Assembly (NCBI RefSeq): GCF_019797765.1
Contig: NZ_CP081862.1
Coordinates: forward strand, 1,798,001-1,862,000
Source: Cellulomonas sp. C5510
GTDB taxonomy: Bacteria > Actinomycetota > Actinomycetes > Actinomycetales > Cellulomonadaceae
DNA length: 64,000 bases
Direction of reading: 5' to 3'
Below the pieces are notes generated by a model. It was given only the letters and a program-made list of their open reading frames with translations. It was not told the DNA's origin and searched no databases. This document shows, piece after piece, positions 44,979 through 54,549 of the stretch. The translations under genes were made by a program, and so were the position numbers. Within the stretch, counting starts at the first letter, position 1; each line of letters begins with the position of its first letter.

Positions 44979-46031
44979 ATGACCACGACGCGACCGACGA
45001 CCGAGCCCGCCCTGGCACCCATCGCGGAGCGCGCCGCAGCGCCCGCGGTGCTGCCGGAGCCCGACCCGGCCGCCACCGGGCTCTCGTGGCGGGCGCTGCG
45101 CCGCGACGACGTGCCCGCCGTCTTCGCCCTGGTCGCGCGGACGGAGGAGGCGGACGCAGCGCCGGCGCGCACCGCCGAGGCCGAGGTGGACGAGTGGTTC
45201 GACGGCGACTGGAAGGACATCGAGGCGGACACCCGCGTCGGCCTGGACGCCGACGGCGAGCCGCGCGCGTGGATGGTCGTGGAGTCCCACCCCGGTGACC
45301 TGCGCGTGGTCCGCGTGCACCTGTCCGGGGGCGTGGACCCGGCCCACCGGGGGCGGGGCGTCGGCCGCGCGCTCGTCGCCTGGGGCACCGGCCGGGCACG
45401 GCAGATGCTCGCGGCGTCCGGCAAGGAGGTGCCGGGGCGGATCGGCGCCTACGTGGAGGACCACCGCAGCGACGCGCTGGCGCTGTACGCCGCGGCGGGC
45501 TACACGCCGGTGCGCTACTACACGGACATGCGCCGCGACCTCGCCGTCCCGCTGCCGGAGGTGCGCCGCGCGGAGGGCGTCCGGGTGGTCCCGTGGACCC
45601 CGGAGCTCGACGAGGCGGTGCGGCTCGCCCACAACGAGGCGTTCGCCGACCACTGGGGGAGCGAGCCCCGGACGCGGGAGGCGTGGCAGCACGGCCGCTC
45701 GATGTTCGCCCCGGACTGGAGCCGCGTCGCCGTGGACGACGCCACCGGCGAGGTCGCCGGCTACGCGATGTCGGGCCGCTACGAGCAGGACTGGCCGGTC
45801 GCGGGCTACACCTCGGGCTACACCGAGCTGCTGGGCGTGCGGCGCGCGTGGCGTGGTCGTGGGCTGGCGGTCGCGCTGCTCACCGCGGTGATGGAGGCGT
45901 ACCGGGAGGACGGCATGCAGTACGCCGAGCTCGACGTCGACACCGCGAACCCGTCGGGGGCGCACGGCCTGTACGCCGCCCTCGGGTACGAGGTCACGCA
46001 CGGCTCGCAGCTCCTGACGATCGAGCTCTAG
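44979..46031 (+). CDS. Tandem GNAT acetyltransferase (MshD-like arrangement)
   Basis: The 350-residue protein has two GNAT domains. The N-terminal one (~35-180) has VDPAHRGRGVGRALVAWG and the C-terminal one (~195-350) has LLGVRRAWRGRGLAVALLTAVM; each has the R/Q-x-x-G-x-G/A pantetheine loop. Tandem GNATs of this size resemble mycothiol synthase MshD, but I see no MshD-specific proof and other acyl acceptors are possible. The ATG at 44979 lies 60 nt after the parE stop. A hairpin follows the stop codon. Confidence 0.85.
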   Translation: MTTTRPTTEPALAPIAERAAAPAVLPEPDPAATGLSWRALRRDDVPAVFALVARTEEADAAPARTAEAEVDEWFDGDWKDIEADTRVGLDADGEPRAWMVVESHPGDLRVVRVHLSGGVDPAHRGRGVGRALVAWGTGRARQMLAASGKEVPGRIGAYVEDHRSDALALYAAAGYTPVRYYTDMRRDLAVPLPEVRRAEGVRVVPWTPELDEAVRLAHNEAFADHWGSEPRTREAWQHGRSMFAPDWSRVAVDDATGEVAGYAMSGRYEQDWPVAGYTSGYTELLGVRRAWRGRGLAVALLTAVMEAYREDGMQYAELDVDTANPSGAHGLYAALGYEVTHGSQLLTIEL

Positions 46032-46048
46032 CGGACCGCCCGCCGTCC

Positions 46049-46066
46049 GGGCCCCGCGCGGGGCCC
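46049..46066 (+). terminator. Terminator of the tandem GNAT gene
   Basis: GGGCCCC (46049-46055) and GGGGCCC (46060-46066) pair around gcgc, 17 nt after the stop and just before the MarR gene promoter hexamer. Confidence 0.6.
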
Positions 46067-46087
46067 GGGGGCTCTACGCTGTGCCGC

Positions 46088-46564
46088 ATGGCGGCGGCTC
46101 ACGCGGCGGAGGAGCAGGTCCCGCAGGACGCGACCTGGCGGGCGTACCTCGGTCTGTCCCGGGAGTTCTTCACCGCGCTCGAACGCCGGCTGGGTGCCGA
46201 GGCGGGCGTGTCGGTCGCGGACCTGGAGCTGCTGGAGCCCCTGCTCGCGGCGGGCGAGACGGGCCTGCGCGCCAAGGACCTGGCCGCCGCGGCCGAGTGG
46301 CAGGACAGCCGCGTGTCGCACCAGCTGCGCCGCATGGAGCTGCGCGGGCTCGTCACCCGCAGCCGTGACCGGCAGGACGCCCGCGGGACCGTCGTCACGC
46401 TGACCGAACCCGGCGTGGTCGCGGCCCGCGCGGCCCGGTCGACCCGGCGGGTGCTGGTCGGCGATCTGCTGCTCGGACCGCTCGACGCCGCGCAGGTGCG
46501 CTCGCTCGAGGAGATCGCGGCGCTCGTGCGCGCCCGGGTGGCGGCGGCCGGCCTCGGTCGCTGA
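46088..46564 (+). CDS. MarR-family transcriptional regulator
   Basis: The 158-residue protein has a MarR winged helix (VSVADLELLEPLLAAGETGLRAKDLAAAAEWQDSRVSHQLRRMELRGLV, about 39-88, quoted in part) and wing SRDRQDARGTVVTLTEPG, flanked by dimerisation helices. Targets are unknown; the divergent or adjacent gene that such regulators often control is not obvious here because parC is convergent. The ATG at 46088 has TACGCT (46075-46080) 7 nt upstream, so transcription probably starts at the ATG itself. Confidence 0.9.
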   Translation: MAAAHAAEEQVPQDATWRAYLGLSREFFTALERRLGAEAGVSVADLELLEPLLAAGETGLRAKDLAAAAEWQDSRVSHQLRRMELRGLVTRSRDRQDARGTVVTLTEPGVVAARAARSTRRVLVGDLLLGPLDAAQVRSLEEIAALVRARVAAAGLGR

Positions 46565-46600
46565 CGCCGCGGGGTCCCGGGTCGCCCGGTCCCGCGCGGC

Positions 46601-49102
46601 TCAGCCGATCGCGACCGGTGGCGCGGCGAGCGGCTGACCCGAGCCGTCGCGCCGGTCGTCCGGCTCCGGCAGGTCGACGGGCTGGCCGGCGGACCCGGTC
46701 GCGCGTGCCGGTGCCGGCCCCGCCCAGGCGAGGAACAGCGCGTCCTCGCCCTTGAGGAAGCGGTGCGCCCGCACGCCGCCCGTCGCGCGGCCCTTCCCGG
46801 GGAACCGGCCGAACGGCGTCACCTTCGCCGTGCCGGCCTGGGTGCCGGGGAGCGCGCCGGACGTCCCGGCCACCGTGACCACGACGGTGCCGTCGGGGTC
46901 GCTGCCCGCGGGCAGGGCGCCGAAGTGCACGACCCGCGCGCCGGGCGCCAGCTTGATGCCCGCCATGCCGCCGGCGGGGCGTCCCTGGGGTCGGACCGAG
47001 CCGGCGGGGAAGTGCAGGAGAGCGGCGTCCGACGCGATGAAGACGAGCTCGTCCTCGTCGCTCACGGACGCGCAGCCGACCACCTCGTCGCCGTCCTTGA
47101 GCGCCACGACCTCCCAGGCGTCGCGGTTGGCGGGCGCCTCGCCGGGCGTGACCCGCTTGACGACGCCCTGGGCGGTCCCGAGCGCGAGGGTCGGGGCGTC
47201 CGCGGTCACCGGGACCAGCCCGACGACCCGCTCACCCGCCTCGAGCGCCAGCAGCTCCGGCAGCGGCAGCCCGCCGGACAGGTTCGGCGCACCGTCGGTC
47301 GGCGGCAGCGCCGGCAGGTCGAGCACGGACACGCGGCGCACCACGCCGCGGGACGTGAGCACACCGACCTCCCCGCGCACGGTCGTCGGGACGGCGCCCG
47401 CGAGGACGTCGTGCCGGGAGCGCCCGGAGTCCGGCGCGGGCCGCAGCGCGACGTCGGTCCCCGCCGTGCGGGCCACCAGCCCGGTCCCGGAGAGCAGCGC
47501 GAGGCACGGGGCGTCCTCGATCTCCAGCGAGAGGGCCGGTGCCGCACCCCGCGTCGAGCGCGGCGCCGGGGCGCCTTCCGCGGCGGTCACGGACCCGCCG
47601 GCGGACTCGAGCAGGATGGTGCGCCGGGGTGTGCCGTACGTGGCGGCGACCTCGGCCATCTCGTCGGACACGGTGCCGCGCAGCAGGTCCTCGTCCGCCA
47701 GGAGCGCCTCGAGGGCCGCGATCTGCTCGGCGAGCTCGTCGCGCTCCTTCTCCAGCTCGATGCGGGAGAACCGGGTGAGCCGGCGCAGGCGCAGCTCCAG
47801 GATGTACTCGGCCTGCGGCTCGGACAGGTCGAAGACGTCGCGCAGGCGGGTGCGGGCGGTCTCCGCGTCGTCGGACGACCGGATGACCTGGATGACCTCG
47901 TCGATGTCGAGGATCGCGACGAGCAGGCCCTCGACCAGGTGCAGGCGCTCCCGCTTGCGGGTGAGCCGGAACTGGCTGCGCCGGCGCACGACGGAGATGC
48001 GGTGGTCGACCCAGACCTGCAGCAGGTCGCGCAGGCCGAGCGTGCGCGGCTGCCCGTCGACGAGCGCCACGTTGTTGATCGAGAACGAGTCCTCGAGCGG
48101 CGTGTACCGGTAGAGCTGCTCCAGCACGGCCTCGGGGTTGAAACCCGTCTTCACCTCGATCACCAGGCGCAGCCCGTGCTGCCGGTCCGTGAGGTCGAGC
48201 GCGTCCGAGATGCCGGAGAGCTTCTTGGACTGCACGCCCTCCTTGATCTTCTCGATGACCTTCTCCGGGCCGACGGTGTACGGCAGCTCGGTGACGATGA
48301 TGCCCTTGCGGCGCGGCGTGACGTTCTCGATGCGGGCGGTCGCGCGGGTGCGGAACGCCCCGCGTCCCGTGCGGTACGCGTCGCGCACCCCGTCGAGCCC
48401 CACGACCTTGCCGCCCGAGGGCAGATCGGGCCCGGGGACGAACCGCATGAGCTCCTCGAGCGTCGCCTCCGGGTGGAGCACCAGGTGCCGGGCGGCCGCG
48501 ACGACCTCGACCAGGTTGTGGGGGGCCATGTTGGTCGCCATGCCGACCGCGATGCCGGACGCGCCGTTGACGAGGAGGTTCGGGATGGCGGACGGCAGGA
48601 CGCCCGGCTGCGTGAGCTTGTTGTCGTAGTTGGGGACGAAGTCGACGACGTCCTCGTCCAGGCCGGCCGTCATGGCCAGCGCGGCCGGCGCCATGCGCGC
48701 CTCGGTGTACCGGGGCGCGGCAGGGCCGTCGTCGAGCGAGCCGAAGTTGCCGTGCCCGTCGACCAGGGGCAGCCGCAGCGAGAACGGCTGCGCCATGCGC
48801 ACCATCGCGTCGTAGATCGCCGCGTCGCCGTGCGGGTGGAGCTTGCCCATCACCTCGCCGACCACGCGGGCCGACTTCACGTGGGCGCGGTCGGGCCGCA
48901 GGCCCATGTCGTGCATCTGGAACAGGATCCGCCGCTGCACGGGCTTGAGGCCGTCGCGGGCGTCCGGGAGCGCGCGGGAGTAGATGACGGAGTAGGCGTA
49001 CTCGAGGAACGAGCCCTCCATCTCGGTCGCGACGTCGATGTCGACGATGCGCTCGACGACGTCCTCCGGCGGGACGTCGGGGGTGCTGCTGCGGCGCGCC
49101 AT
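46601..49102 (-). CDS. parC: DNA topoisomerase IV subunit A (ParC)
   Basis: The 833-residue breakage-reunion subunit has the catalytic Arg131-Tyr132 ([14 protein letters not shown]), the winged-helix segment [16 protein letters not shown] and a six-bladed C-terminal beta-pinwheel. The quinolone region reads [10 protein letters not shown] (89-98): Ala94 occupies the position of E. coli GyrA Ser83, while Asp98 matches Asp87. It lacks a clear GyrA-box in the C-terminal domain, favouring ParC. It pairs with the parE gene nearby but is on the opposite strand. Confidence 0.92.
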   Translation of the reverse strand: MARRSSTPDVPPEDVVERIVDIDVATEMEGSFLEYAYSVIYSRALPDARDGLKPVQRRILFQMHDMGLRPDRAHVKSARVVGEVMGKLHPHGDAAIYDAMVRMAQPFSLRLPLVDGHGNFGSLDDGPAAPRYTEARMAPAALAMTAGLDEDVVDFVPNYDNKLTQPGVLPSAIPNLLVNGASGIAVGMATNMAPHNLVEVVAAARHLVLHPEATLEELMRFVPGPDLPSGGKVVGLDGVRDAYRTGRGAFRTRATARIENVTPRRKGIIVTELPYTVGPEKVIEKIKEGVQSKKLSGISDALDLTDRQHGLRLVIEVKTGFNPEAVLEQLYRYTPLEDSFSINNVALVDGQPRTLGLRDLLQVWVDHRISVVRRRSQFRLTRKRERLHLVEGLLVAILDIDEVIQVIRSSDDAETARTRLRDVFDLSEPQAEYILELRLRRLTRFSRIELEKERDELAEQIAALEALLADEDLLRGTVSDEMAEVAATYGTPRRTILLESAGGSVTAAEGAPAPRSTRGAAPALSLEIEDAPCLALLSGTGLVARTAGTDVALRPAPDSGRSRHDVLAGAVPTTVRGEVGVLTSRGVVRRVSVLDLPALPPTDGAPNLSGGLPLPELLALEAGERVVGLVPVTADAPTLALGTAQGVVKRVTPGEAPANRDAWEVVALKDGDEVVGCASVSDEDELVFIASDAALLHFPAGSVRPQGRPAGGMAGIKLAPGARVVHFGALPAGSDPDGTVVVTVAGTSGALPGTQAGTAKVTPFGRFPGKGRATGGVRAHRFLKGEDALFLAWAGPAPARATGSAGQPVDLPEPDDRRDGSGQPLAAPPVAIG

Positions 49103-49209
49103 GCGGATGCGGCTCCCGGGATCGGCGGTGGGTGACGGCTCATTGTCCCCGCCCGGCGGGTCTGGGGACGACCACGACGCGCGGGCCCGGCCCCGTTAGG
49201 CTCGTGCGC

Positions 49210-52014
49210 ATGGCGGAGGTCACCGGGGACGCGCGCGCCGACCAGGCGCGGGACGCCGCCGCGCCGGCCGGCTACCCGGAGAGCTGGGAGGCCGACGTCG
49301 TGCTGCGGGACGGCAGCACCACCCACGTCCGCCCGATCCGGGCGGAGGACGCCGCCGCGCTCCAGGCGTTCCACGTCGCGCAGTCCGAGGCGTCGACCTT
49401 CCTGCGGTTCTTCGCGCCGCTGGAGCGCCTCCCGGACCGCGACCTGGCCCGGTTCACCCAGGTCGACCACCACGACCGGGTGGCGCTGGTGGCGGTGACG
49501 GGGGACGAGGCGATCATCGGGGTCGCCCGCTACGACCGCGTCGGTCCGGACGAGGCGGAGGTCGCCTTCAACATCGCCGACGCGCACCACGGCCGGGGGC
49601 TGGGCTCCGTGCTGCTGGAGCACCTGGCCGCCGCGGCGCGCGAGCGCGGGGTGCGCCGCTTCACCGCCGACGTGCTGCCGCAGAACGGCCGGATGATCGC
49701 CGTGTTCCGCGAGGCGGGCTACACGCTGCACCAGCGGCTCGAGGACGGCGTGGTCACCGTGTCGTTCGACATCCACCCGACGGACCGGTCGCTGGCCGTG
49801 ACCGCGGCGCGCGAGCACACCGCGGAGTCGCGCAGCGTGCAGGGGCTGCTCGCCGCACGCTCGGTGCTGCTGCTGACGTCGCCGGACGCGGAGCCCGGGT
49901 CGCTGCCGGACCTGCTGGCGTCCCGGGTGCTCGCGGACCTCGCGGCGGGCGGGGTGCACGGGGCGGGCGAGCCGGAGCACCGCACCGGCGCGGTCGTGGA
50001 TCCCGCGGGCCCGGCGGAACCGGTGCAGGTGCACGTCGTCGGACGCGCACCCGGCCCCGGCACGCCGGTGGCGGTGCGGACGTGGCCGGACCTGGACGCG
50101 GTGCCCGGGCCGGTGGACCTGGCCGTGCTCGCGCTGCCCGCAGCGGACGCCGTCGTCGCCGTGCGCTCGCTCGGGCGCCTGGGGGTACGGGGCGTCGTGG
50201 TGCTCTCCGCGGGCTTCGCGGAGACCGGACCGACCGGCCTGGCGCTGCAGCGCGCGCTGCTGCGCACCGCCCACGCCGCCGGCATGCGCGTCGTCGGGCC
50301 CGTCTCGTACGGCCTGCTCACGCACGCCGCCGGCGGCCTGCTGAACGCCTCCCTGACGGAGGACCCGCCGCCCGCGGGCCGGATCGGCCTGTTCTGCCAG
50401 TCCGCCCCCGCGGCCGTGTCGCTGCTGGGGTCCGTGCGCCGGCGGCACCTCGGCCTGGCCCACCTGGTGTCGGCGGGCAACCGTGCCGACGTCTCCGGGA
50501 ACGACCTCATGCAGTTCTGGCAGGACGACGACGGCACCGACGTCGTCGCGCTGTACCTGGAGTCGATCGGCAACCCGCGCAAGTTCTCCCGGGTGGCCCG
50601 CCGGCTGGCCCGGGTGAAGCCCGTCGTGGTGGTCACCGCGGGGCGCTCCGGGCACGTCGTGCCGCCCGGCCACGCCGTACGGCCCACCCAGGCCCCGCGC
50701 CGGACGCTCGACGAGGTGATGCGCCGCTCCGGCGTGGTGCTCGTCGACAACACGCACCAGATGCTGGAGGCCGCCCAGCTGTTCGCGCTGCAGCCCCTGC
50801 CGCCGGGCCGTCGCGCCGCCGTGGTGGCGTCGTCGCCGTCGATGGCGGCGCTCGTGCAGGAGGCGGTCGTCACCGCCGGCCTGACCGTCGCGGGCGAGGC
50901 GGTGATCCTGGCCGAGGACGCCGACGAGGACCGCGTCACCCGCGCGTTCGCCGACGTGTACGCCGACCCCGGGGTCGACGTCGTGGTCACCGTGCACGTG
51001 CCCACCGCCGGGCCGCGCGACGACCGTGTCGCCCAGGCGCTCGCCCGCGCCGCCGCTGGGTCGGGCCGCACCTCGGTGGCGTGCCTGCTCGGCCTGCACG
51101 GCGCGACGCCCCAGCTCACGGCCCCCGACCCCGACGGCCGGCTGCGCACCGTGCCCGCGTACACCACCCCGGAGGACGCCGTGCTCGCCCTCGGGCAGGC
51201 GGTCCGGTACGCCGCGTGGCGGTCCGGGGACCGCGGCGCCCTGGTGCACCCCGAGGGCGTGCACGCGCGCACAGCGCGGCGGCTGATCGACTCCTGGCTC
51301 GACGAGGCGGGACGGCCCGCCTCGCTCGACCTGGGGGCGGACCGTGCCGCGGAGCTGCTGGCGCTCGCCGGCGTCCACGTCCTCCCGTCCGTGCCGGTCC
51401 ACGACGCCGACGAGGCGGTCGCCGCCGCCGAGCGCCTCGGCTGGCCGGTCGCCCTGAAGTCGACCGTGCCGGCCCTGCGGCACCGCTCCGACCTCGGCGG
51501 CGTGCGGCTCGACGTGCACGACGCCGCGGAGCTGCGCGCCGACGTCGCCCAGGTGCTCGCGCTCGCCGCCCCGCACGCACCCGCGGAGGGCCGGGCACCC
51601 CTGGAGGTCCAGGCGATGGCGCCGCACGGCGTCGCGACCGTCATCCGCTCGTCGGAGGACCCGCTGTTCGGCCCGGTGCTCGGGTTCGGCCTCGGCGGCG
51701 ACACCACCGACCTGCTGGGTGACCTCGCGTACGCCGTGACGCCGCTGACCGACGTCGACGTCTCCGAGATGGTGCGTGCCCCGCGCTCCTCGCCCCGGCT
51801 CTTCGGCTACCGGGGCGTCCCGCCTCTCGACGTCGCCGCCGTGGAGGACGTGCTCGCGCGGGTCTCCGTGCTCGCGGACAACCTGCCGGAGCTGCTCGCG
51901 CTCGAGCTCAACCCGGTCGTCGTCGCGGAGCGCGGGGCGTACGTGCTCGGCGCCACGGCACGGGTCGGGACGGCCGCGCGCGCCGACGGGCCGCGCCGGG
52001 CGCTGCCGGGATGA
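49210..52014 (+). CDS. GNAT protein acetyltransferase fused to a degenerate NDP-forming acyl-CoA synthetase (Pat-like)
   Basis: The 934-residue fusion has an N-terminal GNAT (~28-185; HHGRGLGSVLLEHLA with Arg129-Gly130, probable catalytic Glu117 in DEAEVAFNI). A CoA-binding Rossmann domain and two succinyl-CoA-ligase-like domains follow (~200-660), then a C-terminal ATP-grasp (KSTVPALRHRSDLGGVRL). Where active ADP-forming synthetases have an S-H-T-G loop with the phosphohistidine, this protein reads AVRPTQAPRRT (about 490-500), so the synthetase part is probably a sensor. Such Pat proteins acetylate acyl-CoA synthetases. ATG 49210 has TAGGCT (49197-49202) 7 nt upstream. Confidence 0.88.
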   Translation: MAEVTGDARADQARDAAAPAGYPESWEADVVLRDGSTTHVRPIRAEDAAALQAFHVAQSEASTFLRFFAPLERLPDRDLARFTQVDHHDRVALVAVTGDEAIIGVARYDRVGPDEAEVAFNIADAHHGRGLGSVLLEHLAAAARERGVRRFTADVLPQNGRMIAVFREAGYTLHQRLEDGVVTVSFDIHPTDRSLAVTAAREHTAESRSVQGLLAARSVLLLTSPDAEPGSLPDLLASRVLADLAAGGVHGAGEPEHRTGAVVDPAGPAEPVQVHVVGRAPGPGTPVAVRTWPDLDAVPGPVDLAVLALPAADAVVAVRSLGRLGVRGVVVLSAGFAETGPTGLALQRALLRTAHAAGMRVVGPVSYGLLTHAAGGLLNASLTEDPPPAGRIGLFCQSAPAAVSLLGSVRRRHLGLAHLVSAGNRADVSGNDLMQFWQDDDGTDVVALYLESIGNPRKFSRVARRLARVKPVVVVTAGRSGHVVPPGHAVRPTQAPRRTLDEVMRRSGVVLVDNTHQMLEAAQLFALQPLPPGRRAAVVASSPSMAALVQEAVVTAGLTVAGEAVILAEDADEDRVTRAFADVYADPGVDVVVTVHVPTAGPRDDRVAQALARAAAGSGRTSVACLLGLHGATPQLTAPDPDGRLRTVPAYTTPEDAVLALGQAVRYAAWRSGDRGALVHPEGVHARTARRLIDSWLDEAGRPASLDLGADRAAELLALAGVHVLPSVPVHDADEAVAAAERLGWPVALKSTVPALRHRSDLGGVRLDVHDAAELRADVAQVLALAAPHAPAEGRAPLEVQAMAPHGVATVIRSSEDPLFGPVLGFGLGGDTTDLLGDLAYAVTPLTDVDVSEMVRAPRSSPRLFGYRGVPPLDVAAVEDVLARVSVLADNLPELLALELNPVVVAERGAYVLGATARVGTAARADGPRRALPG

Positions 52015-52093
52015 CGGGAGAGCGAGCGGGGCGTCGTCCCCAGGCGGGGCGTCAGGTGTGACGGGCCGCCCCGGTCGGTGGGAGGATGCTGAG

Positions 52094-52663
52094 GTGCCCG
52101 CTCCGTCGACCGACCTGCTCCGTGACCTGCACCGCGCGGGGTACTACCCCGACCTCGTGGCCGACGTGCTCGAGGTGGCTCTCGCGGACGAACCCGTCGA
52201 GGCGCACCTCGTGCACCCGGAGACGACGTTCGACGCCTCCGAGGTGCGCCGGCACGTGACCGTCCTCGCGCTGACGCCCACCCGCCTCGTCGTCGCCCAC
52301 GTCGACGACCACCCGGCGGACAGCGAGCACCCCTCGGCGAGCGCCGCCGCCACCACGGAGGCCGTCCCGCTGTCGGAGCTGCGGTCGGTGGCGCTGACCC
52401 ACGTGCTCGGCTCGCCCGAGCAGCACCGGCCCGGCGACCCGGCGACCGAGCTGACGCTGGCGATCGGGTGGGGCGCGGTGTCGCGCGTGGACCTCGAGCC
52501 GGCGCAGTGCGGCGACCCGCAGTGCGACGCCGACCACGGCCTGACCGGGACGCTCACCCCCGACGACGTCGTCGTCCGCGTGAGCGCGGTGGCCGAGGGC
52601 GCCGGCGCCGTGCGGGACGCCGTGGCGTTCGCGCGGCGCCTGTCCGCGGCGAGCGCGCGCTGA
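52094..52663 (+). CDS. DUF5998 family protein
   Basis: The 189-residue cytoplasmic protein begins DLLRDLHRAGYYPDLVADVLEVAL and has the family motif AHLVHPETTFDASEVRRHVTVLALTPTRLVV (quoted in part), and later CGDPQCDADHGLTGT. DUF5998 is an actinobacterial family of unknown function that typically precedes an alkaline-phosphatase-superfamily gene, exactly as here. GTG 52094 has GGAGG ~8 nt upstream. It ends 1 nt before the next ATG, so the two genes are an operon. Confidence 0.87.
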   Translation: MPAPSTDLLRDLHRAGYYPDLVADVLEVALADEPVEAHLVHPETTFDASEVRRHVTVLALTPTRLVVAHVDDHPADSEHPSASAAATTEAVPLSELRSVALTHVLGSPEQHRPGDPATELTLAIGWGAVSRVDLEPAQCGDPQCDADHGLTGTLTPDDVVVRVSAVAEGAGAVRDAVAFARRLSAASAR

Positions 52664-52664
52664 C

Positions 52665-53843
52665 ATGACGACCGCGACGTCGTCCACCGTTCCGGTCCGG
52701 CTCGCGGACGCGGGGCTGGTGCTGCCCGACTACGCGGGGCCGTCGCTGTCGGGGCTGCTGCCCGCCGTCGCCGACGCGCTCGGCGCCCCCGTGCCGGAGG
52801 GCCCCGAGCGCCGCGCCCAGCTCGGCCTGGAGCCGACGCACCGCGTGTGCGTCGTGCTCGTCGACGGCCTCGGGTACGAGAACCTCGCCGAGCGCGCCGG
52901 CCACGCGCCGTTCCTGCGGTCGCTGCTCGACGGCGCCTCGTCGCTGTCCGCCGGCTACCCGTCCACCACCGCCGCGTCGATGGGCAGCTTCGGCACCGGC
53001 ACCGCACCCGGCCGCACCGGCCTCGTCGGCTACACGGTCCGCAACCCCCGCGACGGGCGGCTGGCGAACATGGTGTCGTGGGAGGGCCTGGGGCCGGCAC
53101 GCGAGTGGCAGCGAGAGCCCACGGTCTTCGAGCGCCTCGTCGCGCACGGCGTCACCGTCACGACCGTCGGGCCGGGGAAGTTCATGGGGTCAGGGCTGAC
53201 GGAGGCGGCGCTGCGCGGCGGCGGGTACCGGGCCGCCGAGCCGCTCGCCGCCCGGGTCGACGCCGCGCTGCGGCTGCTGCGCGAGCCCGGCCTCGTGTAC
53301 CTGTACTGGGGCGACGTGGACAAGACCGGGCACCACGAGGGCTGCGGCTCCTGGCAGTGGGGCGACGAGCTCGGGGCGCTCGACGGCGAGCTCCGGCGTC
53401 TCGTGCGGTCGCTGCCGCGCGGCGCGTCCGTCGTCGTGACCGCCGACCACGGAATGGTGGACGTCGACCCTGCCCGGCGCTGGGACGTCGCCGGCACGCC
53501 GGGGCTCGCGCAGGACGTCGAGCTGGTCGCGGGGGAGCCGCGCGCGCTCCACGTCCACCTGCGGCCCGGTGCGGACCCGGAGGCGGCCGCGGAGCGCTGG
53601 GCGGACGTGCTGGGCGACGCCGCGGTGGTGCTCACCGGGGACGTCGCGGTGGGCGCCGGCCTGTTCGGGGCGGTCTCCGACCACGTGCGGCCGCTGATCG
53701 GCGACCTCGTCGTCGCGACCACCGGCCGGGCGACCGTCGTGGACTCCCGGACGCAGACGCCGGCGTCGCTGCAGCTCGTCGGCGTCCACGGCTCGCTCAC
53801 CCCGGCCGAGGTCCGGGTGCCGCTGCTGGCCGTGCACACCTGA
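52665..53843 (+). CDS. Alkaline phosphatase superfamily nucleotide pyrophosphatase/phosphodiesterase
   Basis: The 392-residue enzyme has the metal site VVLVDGLGYENL, the Thr nucleophile in YPSTTAASMGSFGTG, YWGDVDKTGHHEG with Asp and His ligands, VVTADHGMVDV, and a final His in GVHGSLTP. These are the signatures of the type I phosphodiesterase/nucleotide pyrophosphatase group. There is no signal peptide, so it should act in the cytoplasm, on an unknown nucleotide or phosphodiester. The ATG is one base after the DUF5998 stop. Confidence 0.92.
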   Translation: MTTATSSTVPVRLADAGLVLPDYAGPSLSGLLPAVADALGAPVPEGPERRAQLGLEPTHRVCVVLVDGLGYENLAERAGHAPFLRSLLDGASSLSAGYPSTTAASMGSFGTGTAPGRTGLVGYTVRNPRDGRLANMVSWEGLGPAREWQREPTVFERLVAHGVTVTTVGPGKFMGSGLTEAALRGGGYRAAEPLAARVDAALRLLREPGLVYLYWGDVDKTGHHEGCGSWQWGDELGALDGELRRLVRSLPRGASVVVTADHGMVDVDPARRWDVAGTPGLAQDVELVAGEPRALHVHLRPGADPEAAAERWADVLGDAAVVLTGDVAVGAGLFGAVSDHVRPLIGDLVVATTGRATVVDSRTQTPASLQLVGVHGSLTPAEVRVPLLAVHT

Positions 53844-53875
53844 CCCGCGACGCACAGGAACGGAACGAGGAGAGC

Positions 53876-54535
53876 GTGGCAGAGCTGGTCTTCTTCTGCG
53901 GCACGATGGACTGCGGCAAGTCCACCCTGGCGCTGCAGATGCACCACAACCACCAGGCCCGCGGCCGCGACGGCGTGCTGTTCACGCGCGACGACCGGGC
54001 GGGGGAGCACAGGCTGTCCTCCCGCCTGGGCCTGTCGGTGCCCGCGCACGAGGTCGCGGACACCACCGACTTCTGGGCGGAGGTCGTCGCCCGTCGCACC
54101 GGCGGACGGGCCGTCGACTTCCTCATCTGCGACGAGGCGCAGTTCTACTCGGCCGAGCAGGTCGACCAGCTCGGACGCGTGGTGGACGAGCTCGGCGCGG
54201 ACGTGTTCGCGTTCGGCATCACGACCGACTTCCGCACCCGGCTGTTCGCGGGCTCGGCGCGGCTCCTGGAGCTCGCCGACCGCGTGGAGACGCTCCAGGT
54301 GCAGGCCCTGTGCTGGTGCGGCGACCGGGCCACCCACAACGCCCGCACGGAGCACGGGATCATGGTCGTCGAGGGCGCCCAGGTGGTGGTCGGCGACGTC
54401 GCGGTGCCGGACGACGAGGACGCCGTCGGCTACGAGGTGCTCTGCCGGAAGCACCACCGCATGCGCATGACCGCCCGGAGCTCGCGGGCGGGCACGATGT
54501 CACCCCAGACGCTGGACCTGCTCGCGGGCGACTGA
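53876..54535 (+). CDS. tdk: Thymidine kinase (type II)
   Basis: The 219-residue enzyme phosphorylates thymidine for salvage. It has the P-loop CGTMDCGKSTLAL (8-20), the DEAQF motif (LICDEAQFYSAEQVDQL), the lasso region with YTSGY-equivalent residues, and zinc ligands CWCGD and CRKHH. GTG 53876 has GAGGAG upstream. Together with the dUTPase encoded 5 kb away it shapes the dTTP pool. It ends 14 nt from the convergent sepH stop, with no room for separate terminators. Confidence 0.94.
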   Translation: MAELVFFCGTMDCGKSTLALQMHHNHQARGRDGVLFTRDDRAGEHRLSSRLGLSVPAHEVADTTDFWAEVVARRTGGRAVDFLICDEAQFYSAEQVDQLGRVVDELGADVFAFGITTDFRTRLFAGSARLLELADRVETLQVQALCWCGDRATHNARTEHGIMVVEGAQVVVGDVAVPDDEDAVGYEVLCRKHHRMRMTARSSRAGTMSPQTLDLLAGD

Positions 54536-54549
54536 GCGCCGCGCGCGGC

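Noticed and set aside
42756-46001. 1081-codon open frame antisense to parE and the tandem GNAT gene
   Set aside because: It is entirely antisense to two confidently identified genes and its composition is dominated by Arg, Gly, Val and His, typical of codon-position mirroring.
46569-46595. Hairpin between the MarR and parC stop codons
   Set aside because: GCGGG/CCCGC with an inner CCGGG/CCCGG can pair, but the two arms do not align as one continuous stem, so I did not list it as a terminator.
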